From NCBI GenBank assembly GCA_964557855.1, contig CAZLBP010000011.1, positions 42,664-106,663 of the forward strand: a stretch of DNA of 64,000 nucleotides, given 5' to 3'. The position numbers and the translations under genes are program-made. Every line of letters starts with the position of its first letter. The first letter of the stretch is position 1. Of the stretch, positions 9,526 to 18,105 are shown piece by piece. Source of the DNA: JAJRZL01 sp964557855. Lineage in GTDB: Bacteria; Zixibacteria; MSB-5A5; GN15; FEB-12. Below the pieces are notes generated by a model. The model saw only the letters and a program-made list of their open reading frames with translations. It did not search any database and was not told the origin of the DNA.

Positions 9526-9556
9526 TTCATCAATCCCATATATGCGGATTAGTGAA
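9526..9556. promoter_or_regulatory. Putative ArsR operator (imperfect palindrome)
   Basis: TTCATCAATCC (9526-9536) and GGATTAGTGAA (9546-9556) form an inverted repeat with 9 of 11 pairs and a 9-base AT-rich centre. The right arm ends one base before the ArsR ATG at 9558, a position expected for autorepression. The site is also upstream of the divergent HMA gene. Confidence 0.5.
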
Positions 9557-9557
9557 T

Positions 9558-9899
9558 ATGAATAAACCGGATATTACTCGATTGTTCAAAGCGCTGTCTG
9601 AGCCAGTCAGGCTCAGGATCGTGTCGCTGTTAACTTCAGGAGAGTTATGCGTTTGTGACCTGACGGAGGTCCTGCAACTGCCTCAATCTACTGTGTCGAG
9701 ACATATGTCACTCCTTCGATTGACCGGCTTGGTACAAGACCATCGCAACGGCAAATGGGTGCATTATCGCCTGGCTGAGAACACATCCCCGGTTCTTGAG
9801 AAGATCGCTGAGATCGTGAGCGAAGTATCGACTCAGGATCCATATCGTCGGGATCGACAGCGACTGGAGGTATACCAGAACACCAAATCGTGCAGATGA
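9558..9899 (+). CDS. ArsR-family metalloregulator
   Basis: A 113-residue winged-helix repressor. I chose ATG 9558 because family homology begins there (KPDITRLFKALSEPVRLRI). GTG 9552 is an alternative, and the longer frame from 9486 has no family similarity upstream. The sensing motif ELCVCDL (Cys31, Cys33) is that of classical arsenite-sensing ArsR; the third Cys of E. coli R773 ArsR is Glu37 here. The recognition helix region is SQTV-like (PQSTVSRHMSLLRLTGLV). It is followed by a disrupted ACR3 pump gene, so the repressor is intact while its probable target is not. Confidence 0.88.
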   Translation: MNKPDITRLFKALSEPVRLRIVSLLTSGELCVCDLTEVLQLPQSTVSRHMSLLRLTGLVQDHRNGKWVHYRLAENTSPVLEKIAEIVSEVSTQDPYRRDRQRLEVYQNTKSCR

Positions 9900-9916
9900 T
9901 ATTTGCAGGAGAACGT

Positions 9917-10375
9917 ATGGCATAGCGTGGACTAAGCATTTTCGAGAAGTATCTTACCCTCTGGGTGACACTATCAATCATTGTCGGAACAGTGATCGGA
10001 CGGCTCTGGCCCGGTGTGGCGATCTTTTTGGACCGGTTGTCTCATGCCCAGGTGTCGATTCCAATCGCGGTCTGTCTGTTCTTCATGATGTTCCCCATAA
10101 TGGTCAAGATCGATTTTTCCCGGATCACGGCCGCGGCGCGGACTCCCAAGCCGGTGGGATTAACGCTGGTGGTCAACTGGCTGATCAAGCCGTTCAGTAT
10201 GTATGCCATAGCGTATTTGTTCCTGAGAGTGCTGTTTCGCGACATGATCTCCGGAACCGAGATAATCGACGGGGAGTCGGTCGAGCTTCACCGTTCCTAC
10301 ATTTCGGGCGCGATTCTGCTGGGAATCGCTCCTTGCACGGCGATGGTGCTGATGTGGGGATTCTCCAACCCATGT
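9917..10375 (+). pseudogene. ACR3-family arsenite efflux pump, disrupted and truncated
   Basis: AGGAG at 9907-9911 precedes ATG 9917, but codon 3 is TAG (9923-9925). The same frame then continues with ACR3-like sequence (FEKYLTLWVTLSIIVGTVIG, later IAVCLFFMMFPIMVKIDF). It runs to the conserved GIAPCTAMVLMW segment, whose Cys is essential in ACR3 carriers. Family similarity stops after about 150 residues, near 10375, where full ACR3 proteins (about 350 residues, ten helices) would continue. Late initiation at ATT 9938 or GTG 9965 is possible, but half the carrier would still be missing. It lies 17 bases after arsR, so it was an arsR-ACR3 operon. Confidence 0.75.
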
Positions 10376-10530
10376 TTTTGTAACCTGTTGTGCACTAGCC
10401 AATTACGCTATAAGCCGTTATTGGGGATAGATTTAGGCACTTTTGTGTACTTTTGTCTAGTTTAGTCCGATTGCATCTGTTTTGGCTATGAGTTGGCACA
10501 AATCCGGCACAAAGTCACATTGTCTTTGTG
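10376..10530. other. Non-coding stretch beyond the ACR3 break
   Basis: No gene is visible. The sequence is AT-rich and contains CACAAAG/CTTTGTG (10508-10514, 10524-10530) as a hairpin directly beyond the stop of the minus-strand gene at 10531; there is no T-run. Its junction with ACR3 sequence is the likely deletion or insertion boundary. Confidence 0.4.
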
Positions 10531-12966
10531 TCACGGGCAAGGTGGTGGTTCCGGGCCGCCACGAAATACGTAATCGATCAGATAGGTCAAGTCAGCGACA
10601 TCAGTTGGCCCGACTGGTCCGGGCAAGCCATTGACGTCTGCTTCATCTTCACACACTGGTGCGGGGCCGCCTCTGAACAGATAATCTACTAGATATGTAA
10701 TGTCAACCACATTGATTTCATCGCAGCCGTCGTTGTCTACATCTCCGGCGGTTTCAATGCAGCAGTCTGAAGGGTCGAATTCGAATCTAGCCATGAAGGC
10801 ATCGTATTGTCCTCCTGCAAGAGAATCCTGATACGCAGCAATCAATGGGAAGTCCAAAGAAGAAGTGTTGCCTACCATCAGAACTGCTGTGTCCCCAAGC
10901 AACGTCAACCGTGGCCCGAAGTCCAGCCCTGAGCCACCGAGGTAGGTAGAGTAGACGAGCTTGCATCCCGACCAGTTCAATCTGGAGAAGAATGCGTCTA
11001 CTGATCCTTGAGATGTGGATTGATATGCATCATCGGTAACGAGGAACTCGTCAGAGCTCGTTTGACCACTTACAAGGACACCTTCAGTTGGACAATATTT
11101 TATGTCCCAAACAAAACTGTCCCCGCTACTTCCTCCAATGTATGTGCTGTAAGTGATGGAGGTCAGACTGCTATGTAGGCAGGTTACGAAACCACACCAT
11201 CCATTATTGCAGGCCGATTGAATTCCGCCCAGGAAAGGAAAACCTGAATATGCCGCTCCGCAGAGCCATATCCGTCCTTCCGAATCTAGATCAATTCCAA
11301 AGGCTGCACTACATGGATCACCACCGATCTTCGTACAATTCTGCAGAATTGTACCAGTGGAATCGAATCTGCCAACCATTACAGCGCAATCAGCTTTATT
11401 GTACGCGGAAATCGGGTTTACTAGTGGAAGATTCATAGAGCTTGTCTGTCCCGCAAACAAAATAGCCCCGTTCTCTTCCAAGTAAATACAGTTGCCAAAA
11501 TCATCTTCACTACCACCATAATAGGTGCTGTACTCTAGCGACGAACCATCTACACTCATAATTGAAATATACGCATCAACGTAAAATGTCCCGCCGGCAT
11601 GATAGCTCTGGTACGCATTCAACGTAACCGGGAAGTTTGGAGATTTTGTGTCTCCTATGATATACAGTTTTCCAGTAGGACCGATACAAAGCGACACAGG
11701 TATTTCGTCTCCGCTGCCACCCAAGTACGAGCAATAAACAAGGGAGTAATCTGCCCCCGAAAGCTTTGCATAGAAGACGTCCTCACCACCTCCTCGAAAT
11801 GACTGCGCCGCATTCAGAATCGGCAAGTTGTCGGATTCTGTTCTGCCAACCACATAGACATCACCAAAGGAATCAATATTCACGTTGTGAGCCCAGTCAT
11901 CATTGCTGCCACCCAGGAAGGTGCTGTAGACCGGGCTGTTATCAGCCGCAAGCTTCGTTATGATCGCATCCGTACCGCCACCCAGCGTCGAATCATTGGC
12001 ATCATCTGTGAGGAAGATGTCCGCGGATGAGGTTCGACCGACGAGAAACACTTCGGCGCTGTGGTTAGCACCGACTCCATAAAAGTAGTCGTCACCGGTA
12101 CCACCGAAGTAGGTGGAAAACGATAGCGTCGGACCCGTTCTGTCTTCGCCCGCCGTTCGATTGTTTTCAGTAATATCAAAGGACAGGACCGCAGAGCGAT
12201 TGTCCTGGGTTGAGGAAAACGAACTGAGGCCGTTGTCTGAAGCCTCTATGCGGAAGACTTCGCTGGATTCATAGTCCCTTTTGATTGACAACTTGTCGCC
12301 CTCTCGCTCAATTGTCGATACCGCCGAAACCGATTCCAAATTCAGGCTGAGTCCGCTTGCCACGGTGGTCTGGGGTTTGACGTTGAAGTTTATAGTTCTT
12401 TCATGCATATCGGCATTCAATGTGATCTCGATATCCTCCATTGAGATACCGACCGTCTTGTACGTTGGCACATTCCTCCGCCAACGCGCGGAGTCTCTAC
12501 CGATATAAAAGTTACACGAATAGTCCTGACGATCACTGGGGAATACTTCATTGAATGAGTCCACTCCGGATACTGAAATCTTAACGACACTTGCTTCAGC
12601 TCGGGCTGGACCGGATTCGTTCCAATCGTCGCAGTCCTCGCAGGCAACCGGAAAGGGCAGGGGCGGAAAGTCTCCGGATTCTTCGATTCGTTGCGTCCGA
12701 AGATAAAAAGCGCCGTTAGTGATCCACAGCTGGCCGCCGTCGAATCTGCCCATGTAGAGAATCTGGCTGTCCCATTGTCCCATGTTCTTGATGAAAACAG
12801 CCGGGGTACCTCTGCCTTTCATCGCTGGTTCGCTTGATTGTCCACTACTTGCTGTCGCTGATACAGCGATTATAAGGGTCGCCGTCACAAGCAATAATAG
12901 AACTGAACTGAGCCTATTTCCTGGACAAAATGCCGGGTTGCTGTCGAGCACTGCCTGAGACTTCAT
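10531..12966 (-). CDS. Secreted SBBP-repeat protein with C-terminal dockerin-like module
   Basis: An 811-residue protein. I place the start at 12966, where AGGAGG lies 6 bases upstream, instead of the longer frame to 13134. A signal or membrane-anchor helix lies around residues 20-38. Several SBBP-type repeats follow at about 270-730, each with a YSTYLGGS(G/N)DD core and a GxTxSxxFP tail, a beta-propeller-like family. The C-terminus (about 745-811) has two calcium-loop-like segments (DVDNDGCDEINVVDITYLVDY, and DVNG...DVADLTYLIDY), each ending FRGGP, as in dockerin type I repeats. No cohesin is visible in the window. A hairpin without T-run follows the stop. Confidence 0.8.
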   Translation of the reverse strand: MKSQAVLDSNPAFCPGNRLSSVLLLLVTATLIIAVSATASSGQSSEPAMKGRGTPAVFIKNMGQWDSQILYMGRFDGGQLWITNGAFYLRTQRIEESGDFPPLPFPVACEDCDDWNESGPARAEASVVKISVSGVDSFNEVFPSDRQDYSCNFYIGRDSARWRRNVPTYKTVGISMEDIEITLNADMHERTINFNVKPQTTVASGLSLNLESVSAVSTIEREGDKLSIKRDYESSEVFRIEASDNGLSSFSSTQDNRSAVLSFDITENNRTAGEDRTGPTLSFSTYFGGTGDDYFYGVGANHSAEVFLVGRTSSADIFLTDDANDSTLGGGTDAIITKLAADNSPVYSTFLGGSNDDWAHNVNIDSFGDVYVVGRTESDNLPILNAAQSFRGGGEDVFYAKLSGADYSLVYCSYLGGSGDEIPVSLCIGPTGKLYIIGDTKSPNFPVTLNAYQSYHAGGTFYVDAYISIMSVDGSSLEYSTYYGGSEDDFGNCIYLEENGAILFAGQTSSMNLPLVNPISAYNKADCAVMVGRFDSTGTILQNCTKIGGDPCSAAFGIDLDSEGRIWLCGAAYSGFPFLGGIQSACNNGWCGFVTCLHSSLTSITYSTYIGGSSGDSFVWDIKYCPTEGVLVSGQTSSDEFLVTDDAYQSTSQGSVDAFFSRLNWSGCKLVYSTYLGGSGLDFGPRLTLLGDTAVLMVGNTSSLDFPLIAAYQDSLAGGQYDAFMARFEFDPSDCCIETAGDVDNDGCDEINVVDITYLVDYLFRGGPAPVCEDEADVNGLPGPVGPTDVADLTYLIDYVFRGGPEPPPCP

Positions 12967-13139
12967 GGTTTCCTCCTGATGTCGAGTACGCGGTGTGTAG
13001 TCATCATGTTTAACGTAGGTACTTGTCTGCGTCACTGTGAATACAGAATGGTAAAGCGGAGCGCAAGTCTTGTCAAGTCGAAACCCGACAAATAGGTAGC
13101 GTTGGCTATGATGGGCAACCTGGGCACACCACAAGGGAG

Positions 13140-14192
13140 CTACACTGGAATGGGATTCTTATGCCAAAAAAACGGATTGAGGCTCACCGCCTCATGAACC
13201 AGCCACCCTTGACGGGGAGGGTGGCTGGGTTCCTCGTATGCCGGTGAGCCCCACCATGCTATATAGAAGTCGCCATCGGTCTCCATAGCGGCCGTTACTA
13301 TATTGGGGTAATCGTAGTCGCATTCAGTGTCATTTTCTTTCGATTCTCCAATACACTCGGCCCGAGTAATGTTCGTTAACGGTTGACCATACTTGTCATA
13401 GAGTATGAACAGAACGCGTTGACTGTGGTCGATACGATCTGGCCCACACCAACAGACGACAAAGCGTCCACTGTCATTGGTCGCAACGGTAGTACCCAGG
13501 TATATCCTGTATTCGTCTGGCCAGCCAGGAGGTGGGGGCCAGAGATTATCGAGGGGGGCAATGCGAGGGCCGACGCTGTCGTTAGCAAAGAAATACTGGC
13601 GGACTTGAACGGAGTCGACTGTCCCCGCGCGTTCCTCCCAGGTAGTAACCGCTGCGCCGAGGTTATTCACGTCTCCATCCGGTACGCGGTAGGCGCCAAA
13701 TGTCGAGTCGGTACCGCATAACAAGCAGATAGCGCCCGAATCGGGTTTGCCGTCAGGTCCAATTTCTTTTGCTAAGACCCGTTCATCCCACTCGGAGCGA
13801 TAAGGAACGAAGTACCCGGCGTTTCCGCCGCAGACCTTAACCCAGCCCGCTGCTTCAACGGGCAGAGTGTCAATTGTCGTATCGGGGATGATTTCATGCA
13901 CGGGCTGCATCTGATTGCCGAAGCGGTCGAAGAGGTTGAATTGCGTGATATCCATAAGGTCGTAGGCATCCCGAACGTAATTAACTTGCGCAATGAGGCC
14001 ATTTTCGTTCATGGTGATCATGGGCCAGGCAGCATCCCGATGATCCGGATGGGTCGTGTCATAAAACACGAAGTCGTCGCGGGTGACGAGTTGCTGCGCC
14101 GTCACCGTATTGGTAAAAAGGAGTACACTGGCGCCTGCGAGCAGCAAGGCCCTTTGGATGGTTTCGGCAAACGGTCGGGAAGGATACCACAT
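13140..14192 (-). CDS. Hypothetical secreted protein
   Basis: A 350-residue protein. The start at 14192 is supported by GGAG about 8 bases upstream and places a signal peptide (about residues 10-33, ending VTAQQ) near the N-terminus. Tryptophan-, Asp- and Cys-containing segments (WVKVCGGNAGYFVPY, ICLLCGTDS, FVVCWCGPDR, FYIAWWG) recur at roughly 60-100 residue spacing, suggesting a repeat-built beta-propeller-like fold. I do not recognise a family. It lies 173 bases upstream of the SBBP gene on the same strand and may be co-transcribed with it. Confidence 0.55.
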   Translation of the reverse strand: MWYPSRPFAETIQRALLLAGASVLLFTNTVTAQQLVTRDDFVFYDTTHPDHRDAAWPMITMNENGLIAQVNYVRDAYDLMDITQFNLFDRFGNQMQPVHEIIPDTTIDTLPVEAAGWVKVCGGNAGYFVPYRSEWDERVLAKEIGPDGKPDSGAICLLCGTDSTFGAYRVPDGDVNNLGAAVTTWEERAGTVDSVQVRQYFFANDSVGPRIAPLDNLWPPPPGWPDEYRIYLGTTVATNDSGRFVVCWCGPDRIDHSQRVLFILYDKYGQPLTNITRAECIGESKENDTECDYDYPNIVTAAMETDGDFYIAWWGSPAYEEPSHPPRQGWLVHEAVSLNPFFWHKNPIPV

Positions 14193-14539
14193 GATTTGTC
14201 TCCGGCTGACGGTTTGCAACGAGCGCCGTTGCCCGGCTTATCTCGCCACAATATCGCCCTGAATGCCCTTTATGTCAAGTGTTCTTTGTATGATGCCCTA
14301 TCTCTTCTCACCCTTTGACTCCGCTCCGGGTGACTTGATCAGTGGCAGATGAAAGGGTAACGGAATTACCCCATGTGGAGCAGTTTATCGCCGAACGGTC
14401 GCCCACCGCAAGCGGTGGGCGACCCGGCCGGTCTGTGGCTGTGGCTGAAAATGTGATGCACGAATGGAGAATTGATCTGTTATAATGTGTACGACCAGTT
14501 CAACCGACAAGAAAGAATGAATGCCGATCAGGGAAGTAT
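14193..14539. other. Divergent intergenic region with a perfect 12-bp palindromic repeat
   Basis: The region separates two divergent genes. GTCGCCCACCGC (14398-14409) and its exact complement (14412-14423) are separated by only AA, so an RNA hairpin would have a small loop. No T-run follows, which argues against a terminator. The promoter for the reductase lies downstream at 14478-14486. I see nothing else. Confidence 0.5.
14478..14486 (+). promoter_or_regulatory. Extended -10 promoter of ribonucleotide reductase gene
   Basis: TGT followed by a perfect TATAAT (14481-14486) forms an extended -10 element. No good -35 hexamer is visible at 17 bases, as is usual for extended -10 promoters. It lies 54 bases before the start codon. 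Confidence 0.55.
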
Positions 14540-16795
14540 GTGAGCAAAATGAAGACACACGAAGTGAACATTACTGAAAACAGTCTGGCCGTTTTGAAAC
14601 GCCGGTATCTGGGCAAGGACCGGGAAGGCCGGGTTATCGAAACGCCGACGGAGATGTTTGTCCGGGTGGCGAGATTCATAGCCGAGGCGGATCGTCTTTA
14701 TGGCGCCGATGACGACAAAGTCGATCAGGCCGCCCAGAAGTTTTTCGATATCATGGCCGATCTGGATTTCATGCCGAATTCCCCGACGCTCATGAACGCC
14801 GGTCGCAAGCTGGGCCAGCTTTCGGCTTGTTTCGTGCTGCCGGTGGGCGATTCGATGGAGGACATTTTCGAGGCTATCAAGCAGTCGGCGATTATTCACA
14901 AATCGGGCGGCGGGACCGGTTTTGCTTTCTCGCGGCTGCGACCGCGCAACTCGATTGTCGCCTCAACATCGGGGGTGGCTTCCGGGCCGGTCTCGTTTAT
15001 GAAGGCGTTCAACGCGGCTACCGAGACGGTTAAACAGGGAGGTACGCGCCGAGGGGCCAATATGGGCATTCTCCAGGTGGATCATCCCGACATCGAAGAG
15101 TTCATCTCGTGCAAAGATGATGTCGGCGAAGTGACTAATTTCAATATCTCGGTGGGGATCACGGATGCTTTCATGGAGGCTCTCAAGAACGAAACCACCT
15201 ACCCGCTCTTTGATCCCCATACCGGTCAGACACTTGTTCGGGACGGTGAAGAAGTTCGTCTGGAAGCGCGGCGGGTTTTCGGCGATATTGTCAGTCACGC
15301 CTGGCAGACGGGAGAGCCGGGGGTGATATTTCTGGACCGCATGAACGAGCGGAATCCGACTTCGCCGTTTGAGACTATCGAGGCTACCAATCCTTGCGGT
15401 GAGCAGCCGCTGCCGCCGTATGATTCCTGTAATCTGGGTTCAATCAACGTATCGCGGTTCGTACTCGAGCCGTTTCCGGAGGATTACACGATCAATGAGC
15501 CCGGCAAGGGGATCGACTGGGATCGGCTGGCATCGGTAATACATACAGCGGTCCATTTTCTGGATAATGTCATCGATCAAAATAAATACCCTATCGGAGA
15601 AATCGAAGAACAGACTCGCAAGAACCGGCGCATCGGGCTTGGCGTTATGGGCTGGGCGGATCTCCTGGCCCGGCTGCGGCTGCCGTATGACAGTGAAGAA
15701 GCGCTGACGCTGGCGGAAGAGGTCATGAGTTTTGTCGAGAACGAAGCCCGCAACCAGTCCTCGGAGCTGGCTAAGACGCGGGGGAAATTTCCTAATTGGG
15801 AGAACTCGGTTTATGCTCGCGACAATGTCGCGATGCGCAACGCCACAGTGACCACCATCGCCCCGACCGGTACGATTTCCATAATAGCGGGGTGTTCCTC
15901 CGGGATCGAGCCGTTTTATGCCATTGCCTACCAACGCAATGTTATGGACGGTACTCGCCTGACCGAACTCAATCCGCTCTTCAAGGCGATCGCCGAGGAG
16001 GGGGGGTTCTATTCGGACGAATTGGTCGCGACTGTTGCTTCGGAACGCTCCCTCAAGAGTATTGACGGTATTCCCGATCACGTTAAGGCGGTTTTTCTGA
16101 CGGCGGCCGATATCGCCCCGGAGAATCATATCAGAATGCAGTCCCAGTTCCAGAAGCACTGTGACTCCTCGGTGTCAAAGACCATCAATTTCGCCGAATC
16201 CGCCACGAAACAGGACGTTTATCAGGCGTTTACACTGGCATACGAGCTGGGATGCAAAGGCGTAACTATTTATCGCGACAACTCCCGCCCCAATCAGGTA
16301 CTCTCCACAGGAAAAGGCAAAGCCGAGCAGGTGAACGCGACTCCGAAGGAGGTTGAAGAGCGGCCGGCGATGTTACAGGGGATTACCGAGAAGATCCGGA
16401 CCGGCTACGGCAACCTGTATGTGACTATCAATGTTAAGGATGGTCAACCGTTTGAGGTCTTCGCCCATATCGGCAAATCCGGTTACACGACCATGGCGGA
16501 TACGGAGGCCATTTGCCGTCTCATATCGCTGGCTCTGCGTTCGCACGTGCCGGTGGAGGCGGTGATTAAGCAGCTTCGAGGAATCGGCGGTTCCAGCCAG
16601 ACCTTTTCCGGGGGCAGCAAGATATTCTCGATTCCGGACGCCATTGCGCAGATTTTGGACAGGCATTTCGGGGAACCTAAGACTATGAATTCCAAAGAGG
16701 ATCAGGGGGGTGATATCTGCCCGGAGTGTAATGGGCGCTTGTTTTTCGAGTCGGGCTGCTTCTCCTGTTCATCTTGCGGTTATTCCACCTGTTAA
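14540..16795 (+). CDS. nrdJ: Adenosylcobalamin-dependent (class II) ribonucleoside-diphosphate reductase
   Basis: A 751-residue enzyme that reduces ribonucleotides to deoxyribonucleotides. Visible features are LGQLSACFVLPVGDSMEDIF near residue 95 (first redox Cys), SGGGTGFAFSRLRP, the catalytic-loop NPCGEQPLPPYDSCNLGSIN near 290, and PTGTISIIAGCSSGIEP near 445. A C-terminal cysteine cluster (CPECNGRLFF...CFSCSSCGYSTC) is typical of the class II group that carries its own reducing tail. The start is either GTG 14540 or ATG 14549; a GGGAAG at 14531-14536 fits neither well. No class I small subunit is nearby, consistent with class II. No cobalamin riboswitch is evident upstream. Confidence 0.93.
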   Translation: MSKMKTHEVNITENSLAVLKRRYLGKDREGRVIETPTEMFVRVARFIAEADRLYGADDDKVDQAAQKFFDIMADLDFMPNSPTLMNAGRKLGQLSACFVLPVGDSMEDIFEAIKQSAIIHKSGGGTGFAFSRLRPRNSIVASTSGVASGPVSFMKAFNAATETVKQGGTRRGANMGILQVDHPDIEEFISCKDDVGEVTNFNISVGITDAFMEALKNETTYPLFDPHTGQTLVRDGEEVRLEARRVFGDIVSHAWQTGEPGVIFLDRMNERNPTSPFETIEATNPCGEQPLPPYDSCNLGSINVSRFVLEPFPEDYTINEPGKGIDWDRLASVIHTAVHFLDNVIDQNKYPIGEIEEQTRKNRRIGLGVMGWADLLARLRLPYDSEEALTLAEEVMSFVENEARNQSSELAKTRGKFPNWENSVYARDNVAMRNATVTTIAPTGTISIIAGCSSGIEPFYAIAYQRNVMDGTRLTELNPLFKAIAEEGGFYSDELVATVASERSLKSIDGIPDHVKAVFLTAADIAPENHIRMQSQFQKHCDSSVSKTINFAESATKQDVYQAFTLAYELGCKGVTIYRDNSRPNQVLSTGKGKAEQVNATPKEVEERPAMLQGITEKIRTGYGNLYVTINVKDGQPFEVFAHIGKSGYTTMADTEAICRLISLALRSHVPVEAVIKQLRGIGGSSQTFSGGSKIFSIPDAIAQILDRHFGEPKTMNSKEDQGGDICPECNGRLFFESGCFSCSSCGYSTC

Positions 16796-16824
16796 AAATG
16801 CCGATATAAAATATGATGTCATGC

Positions 16825-16847
16825 GTCGCGAGCCCTGGGCTCGTGAC
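16825..16847. repeat. Inverted repeat between nrdJ and the next gene
   Basis: GTCGCGAGCC (16825-16834) pairs with GGCTCGTGAC (16838-16847), nine Watson-Crick pairs plus one G-T, with a 3-base loop. No T-run follows. It could stabilise the 3' end of nrdJ mRNA or be a dispersed repeat. Confidence 0.4.
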
Positions 16848-16900
16848 GAGGAAAGTCAGGACCGCCAGAGCCCTGACCTACTGTGTAACAAGGACACCGT

Positions 16901-17593
16901 ATGCCCGAATTGATACCGGCCGGGAAGACGTCGCTGGTTCGCAAAGGACCCTCGCCGTTGCAGGTACAGACGGAATACGCCAACCGTCCGTACCCGCGCA
17001 TCACGACCACTATTCTGAGCGATGGTCAGGTGCTGCATAAGATCGAGAAGAAGCTCGAACGAGCGGTTGAGAGCGAAGAAGAGCAGACCCGGACCGAGTT
17101 GATCATTCAGCGGCAACACGAAGAGGTGGAGCTGTTCATTCACCAAAACGGATTTCTCGCCGTCGAGCCCGTCTCGGCTTCCGGCCCAGAGGGCTCGCTT
17201 CCCGGGGAATCGGATTTAGCCGGACCTTCGGCAACATCGACCGTCACGCCCGAGATAGTGCTGCATCAGCCGCTTTCGGAAAAGTTTGCGTCGATCGCCG
17301 GTTTCGAGCACGTCTTTGAATTGGACAATGACGGTCATTTCAAGAGCGAGCACGCCGCCGGGCAGTTCAAGAAGAGATTCGGCTCGCTCTACAAATCAGT
17401 GCCGGAAATCATCGAGGTCTTTCCTGCCTGCTCGGACGATCCCGCCACTCGCGAAAAGGGCGTTTACGAAGTCGAGCGGGAGCGGCTGTATCTGGCTTCC
17501 ACCGGTAGCCAATGCTATTTCATCACCATTGTTCCTCCGGCCGAGAAAGCGGATTACGAGAAGTCGATCGGGGAGTTGATACTCGAGGAGTAG
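16901..17593 (+). CDS. Conserved-looking hypothetical protein
   Basis: A 230-residue soluble protein. AAGGA lies about 8 bases before ATG 16901. The N-terminal third (about residues 20-85) contains a charged helix (LHKIEKKLERAVESEEEQTRTELIIQ); a low-complexity Ser/Gly/Pro linker covers about 88-115; the C-terminal half is acidic and globular. No signal peptide or membrane helix is present. It follows nrdJ by 105 bases and may share its transcript. I do not recognise the family. Confidence 0.6.
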   Translation: MPELIPAGKTSLVRKGPSPLQVQTEYANRPYPRITTTILSDGQVLHKIEKKLERAVESEEEQTRTELIIQRQHEEVELFIHQNGFLAVEPVSASGPEGSLPGESDLAGPSATSTVTPEIVLHQPLSEKFASIAGFEHVFELDNDGHFKSEHAAGQFKKRFGSLYKSVPEIIEVFPACSDDPATREKGVYEVERERLYLASTGSQCYFITIVPPAEKADYEKSIGELILEE

Positions 17594-18105
17594 AGCGTCA
17601 GCTGATTTGATTGTAATTGTTCGTGTGGCGGCGCCGACCGGGTCGCCGCCCGACGTCGTTTCCCCTCCCTACTTTCCTGTACCAATTTTCCACTTGTACG
17701 AACGCGACGTGGTCGTATATTGAGTATGTAGATGTCTTTGTTCGAATGGGCGGTTCGGCGCCGCCGTGGAGCGAGGGTAGGGATCATAAACAACGCAATT
17801 TACATACCGGAGCGGGAGGGAGAGGTGAAGAGCCGCGGGTATGAGATCCCGCGCTAGTAGATGGTAAGTTGGGGCAATACGCAACGAGAGTCATGCGAAG
17901 TGGAGTCAGAACATGAAGCCGGTCTGAAACATCAATAAACCGAACTTACACGAAGCTTGACTTCCGGTTGTTCTTGACTACTATGAGAACATGCTTCAGC
18001 TTCTCATAACGATTCCGAGTTCGAATCCGAAGTCGCTGTCTCTCTCAATACCGGCCTACTTCGATCGGCGCTGCAGCGCTTAGTCCGGGAACCGGAGACA
18101 GAACC
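17594..18105. other. 512-base intergenic region
   Basis: No convincing gene. GGCGGCG (17626-17632) with CGCCGCC further on forms a hairpin just after the preceding gene, followed by a pyrimidine-rich tract, and could act in termination. Short open frames here have no ribosome site or coding character. A sigma70-like promoter lies at 17957-17984. Confidence 0.4.
17957..17984 (+). promoter_or_regulatory. Possible promoter of the glycosyltransferase gene
   Basis: TTGACT (17957-17962) and TACTAT (17979-17984) with a 16-base spacer, about 115 bases before the GTG start. Confidence 0.35.

Noticed and set aside
14398..14423. 12-bp palindrome upstream of nrdJ as a terminator or cobalamin riboswitch part
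   Set aside because: No T-run follows, and the B12-box conserved sequence is not visible; it is more likely a dispersed repeat.
16848..16900. GAGGAAAGTC motif after nrdJ, as in the conserved core of RNase P RNA
   Set aside because: Only about 100 bases separate nrdJ from the next gene, the flanking helices do not match, and the 3' conserved region is absent.
17617..17884. Short open frames in the gap before the glycosyltransferase
   Set aside because: Overlapping frames on both strands, arginine-rich low-complexity products and no credible start context.
18010..18035. GTTCGAATCC string resembling a tRNA T-loop
   Set aside because: The neighbouring bases do not form a T-stem and no acceptor or anticodon arms are found.
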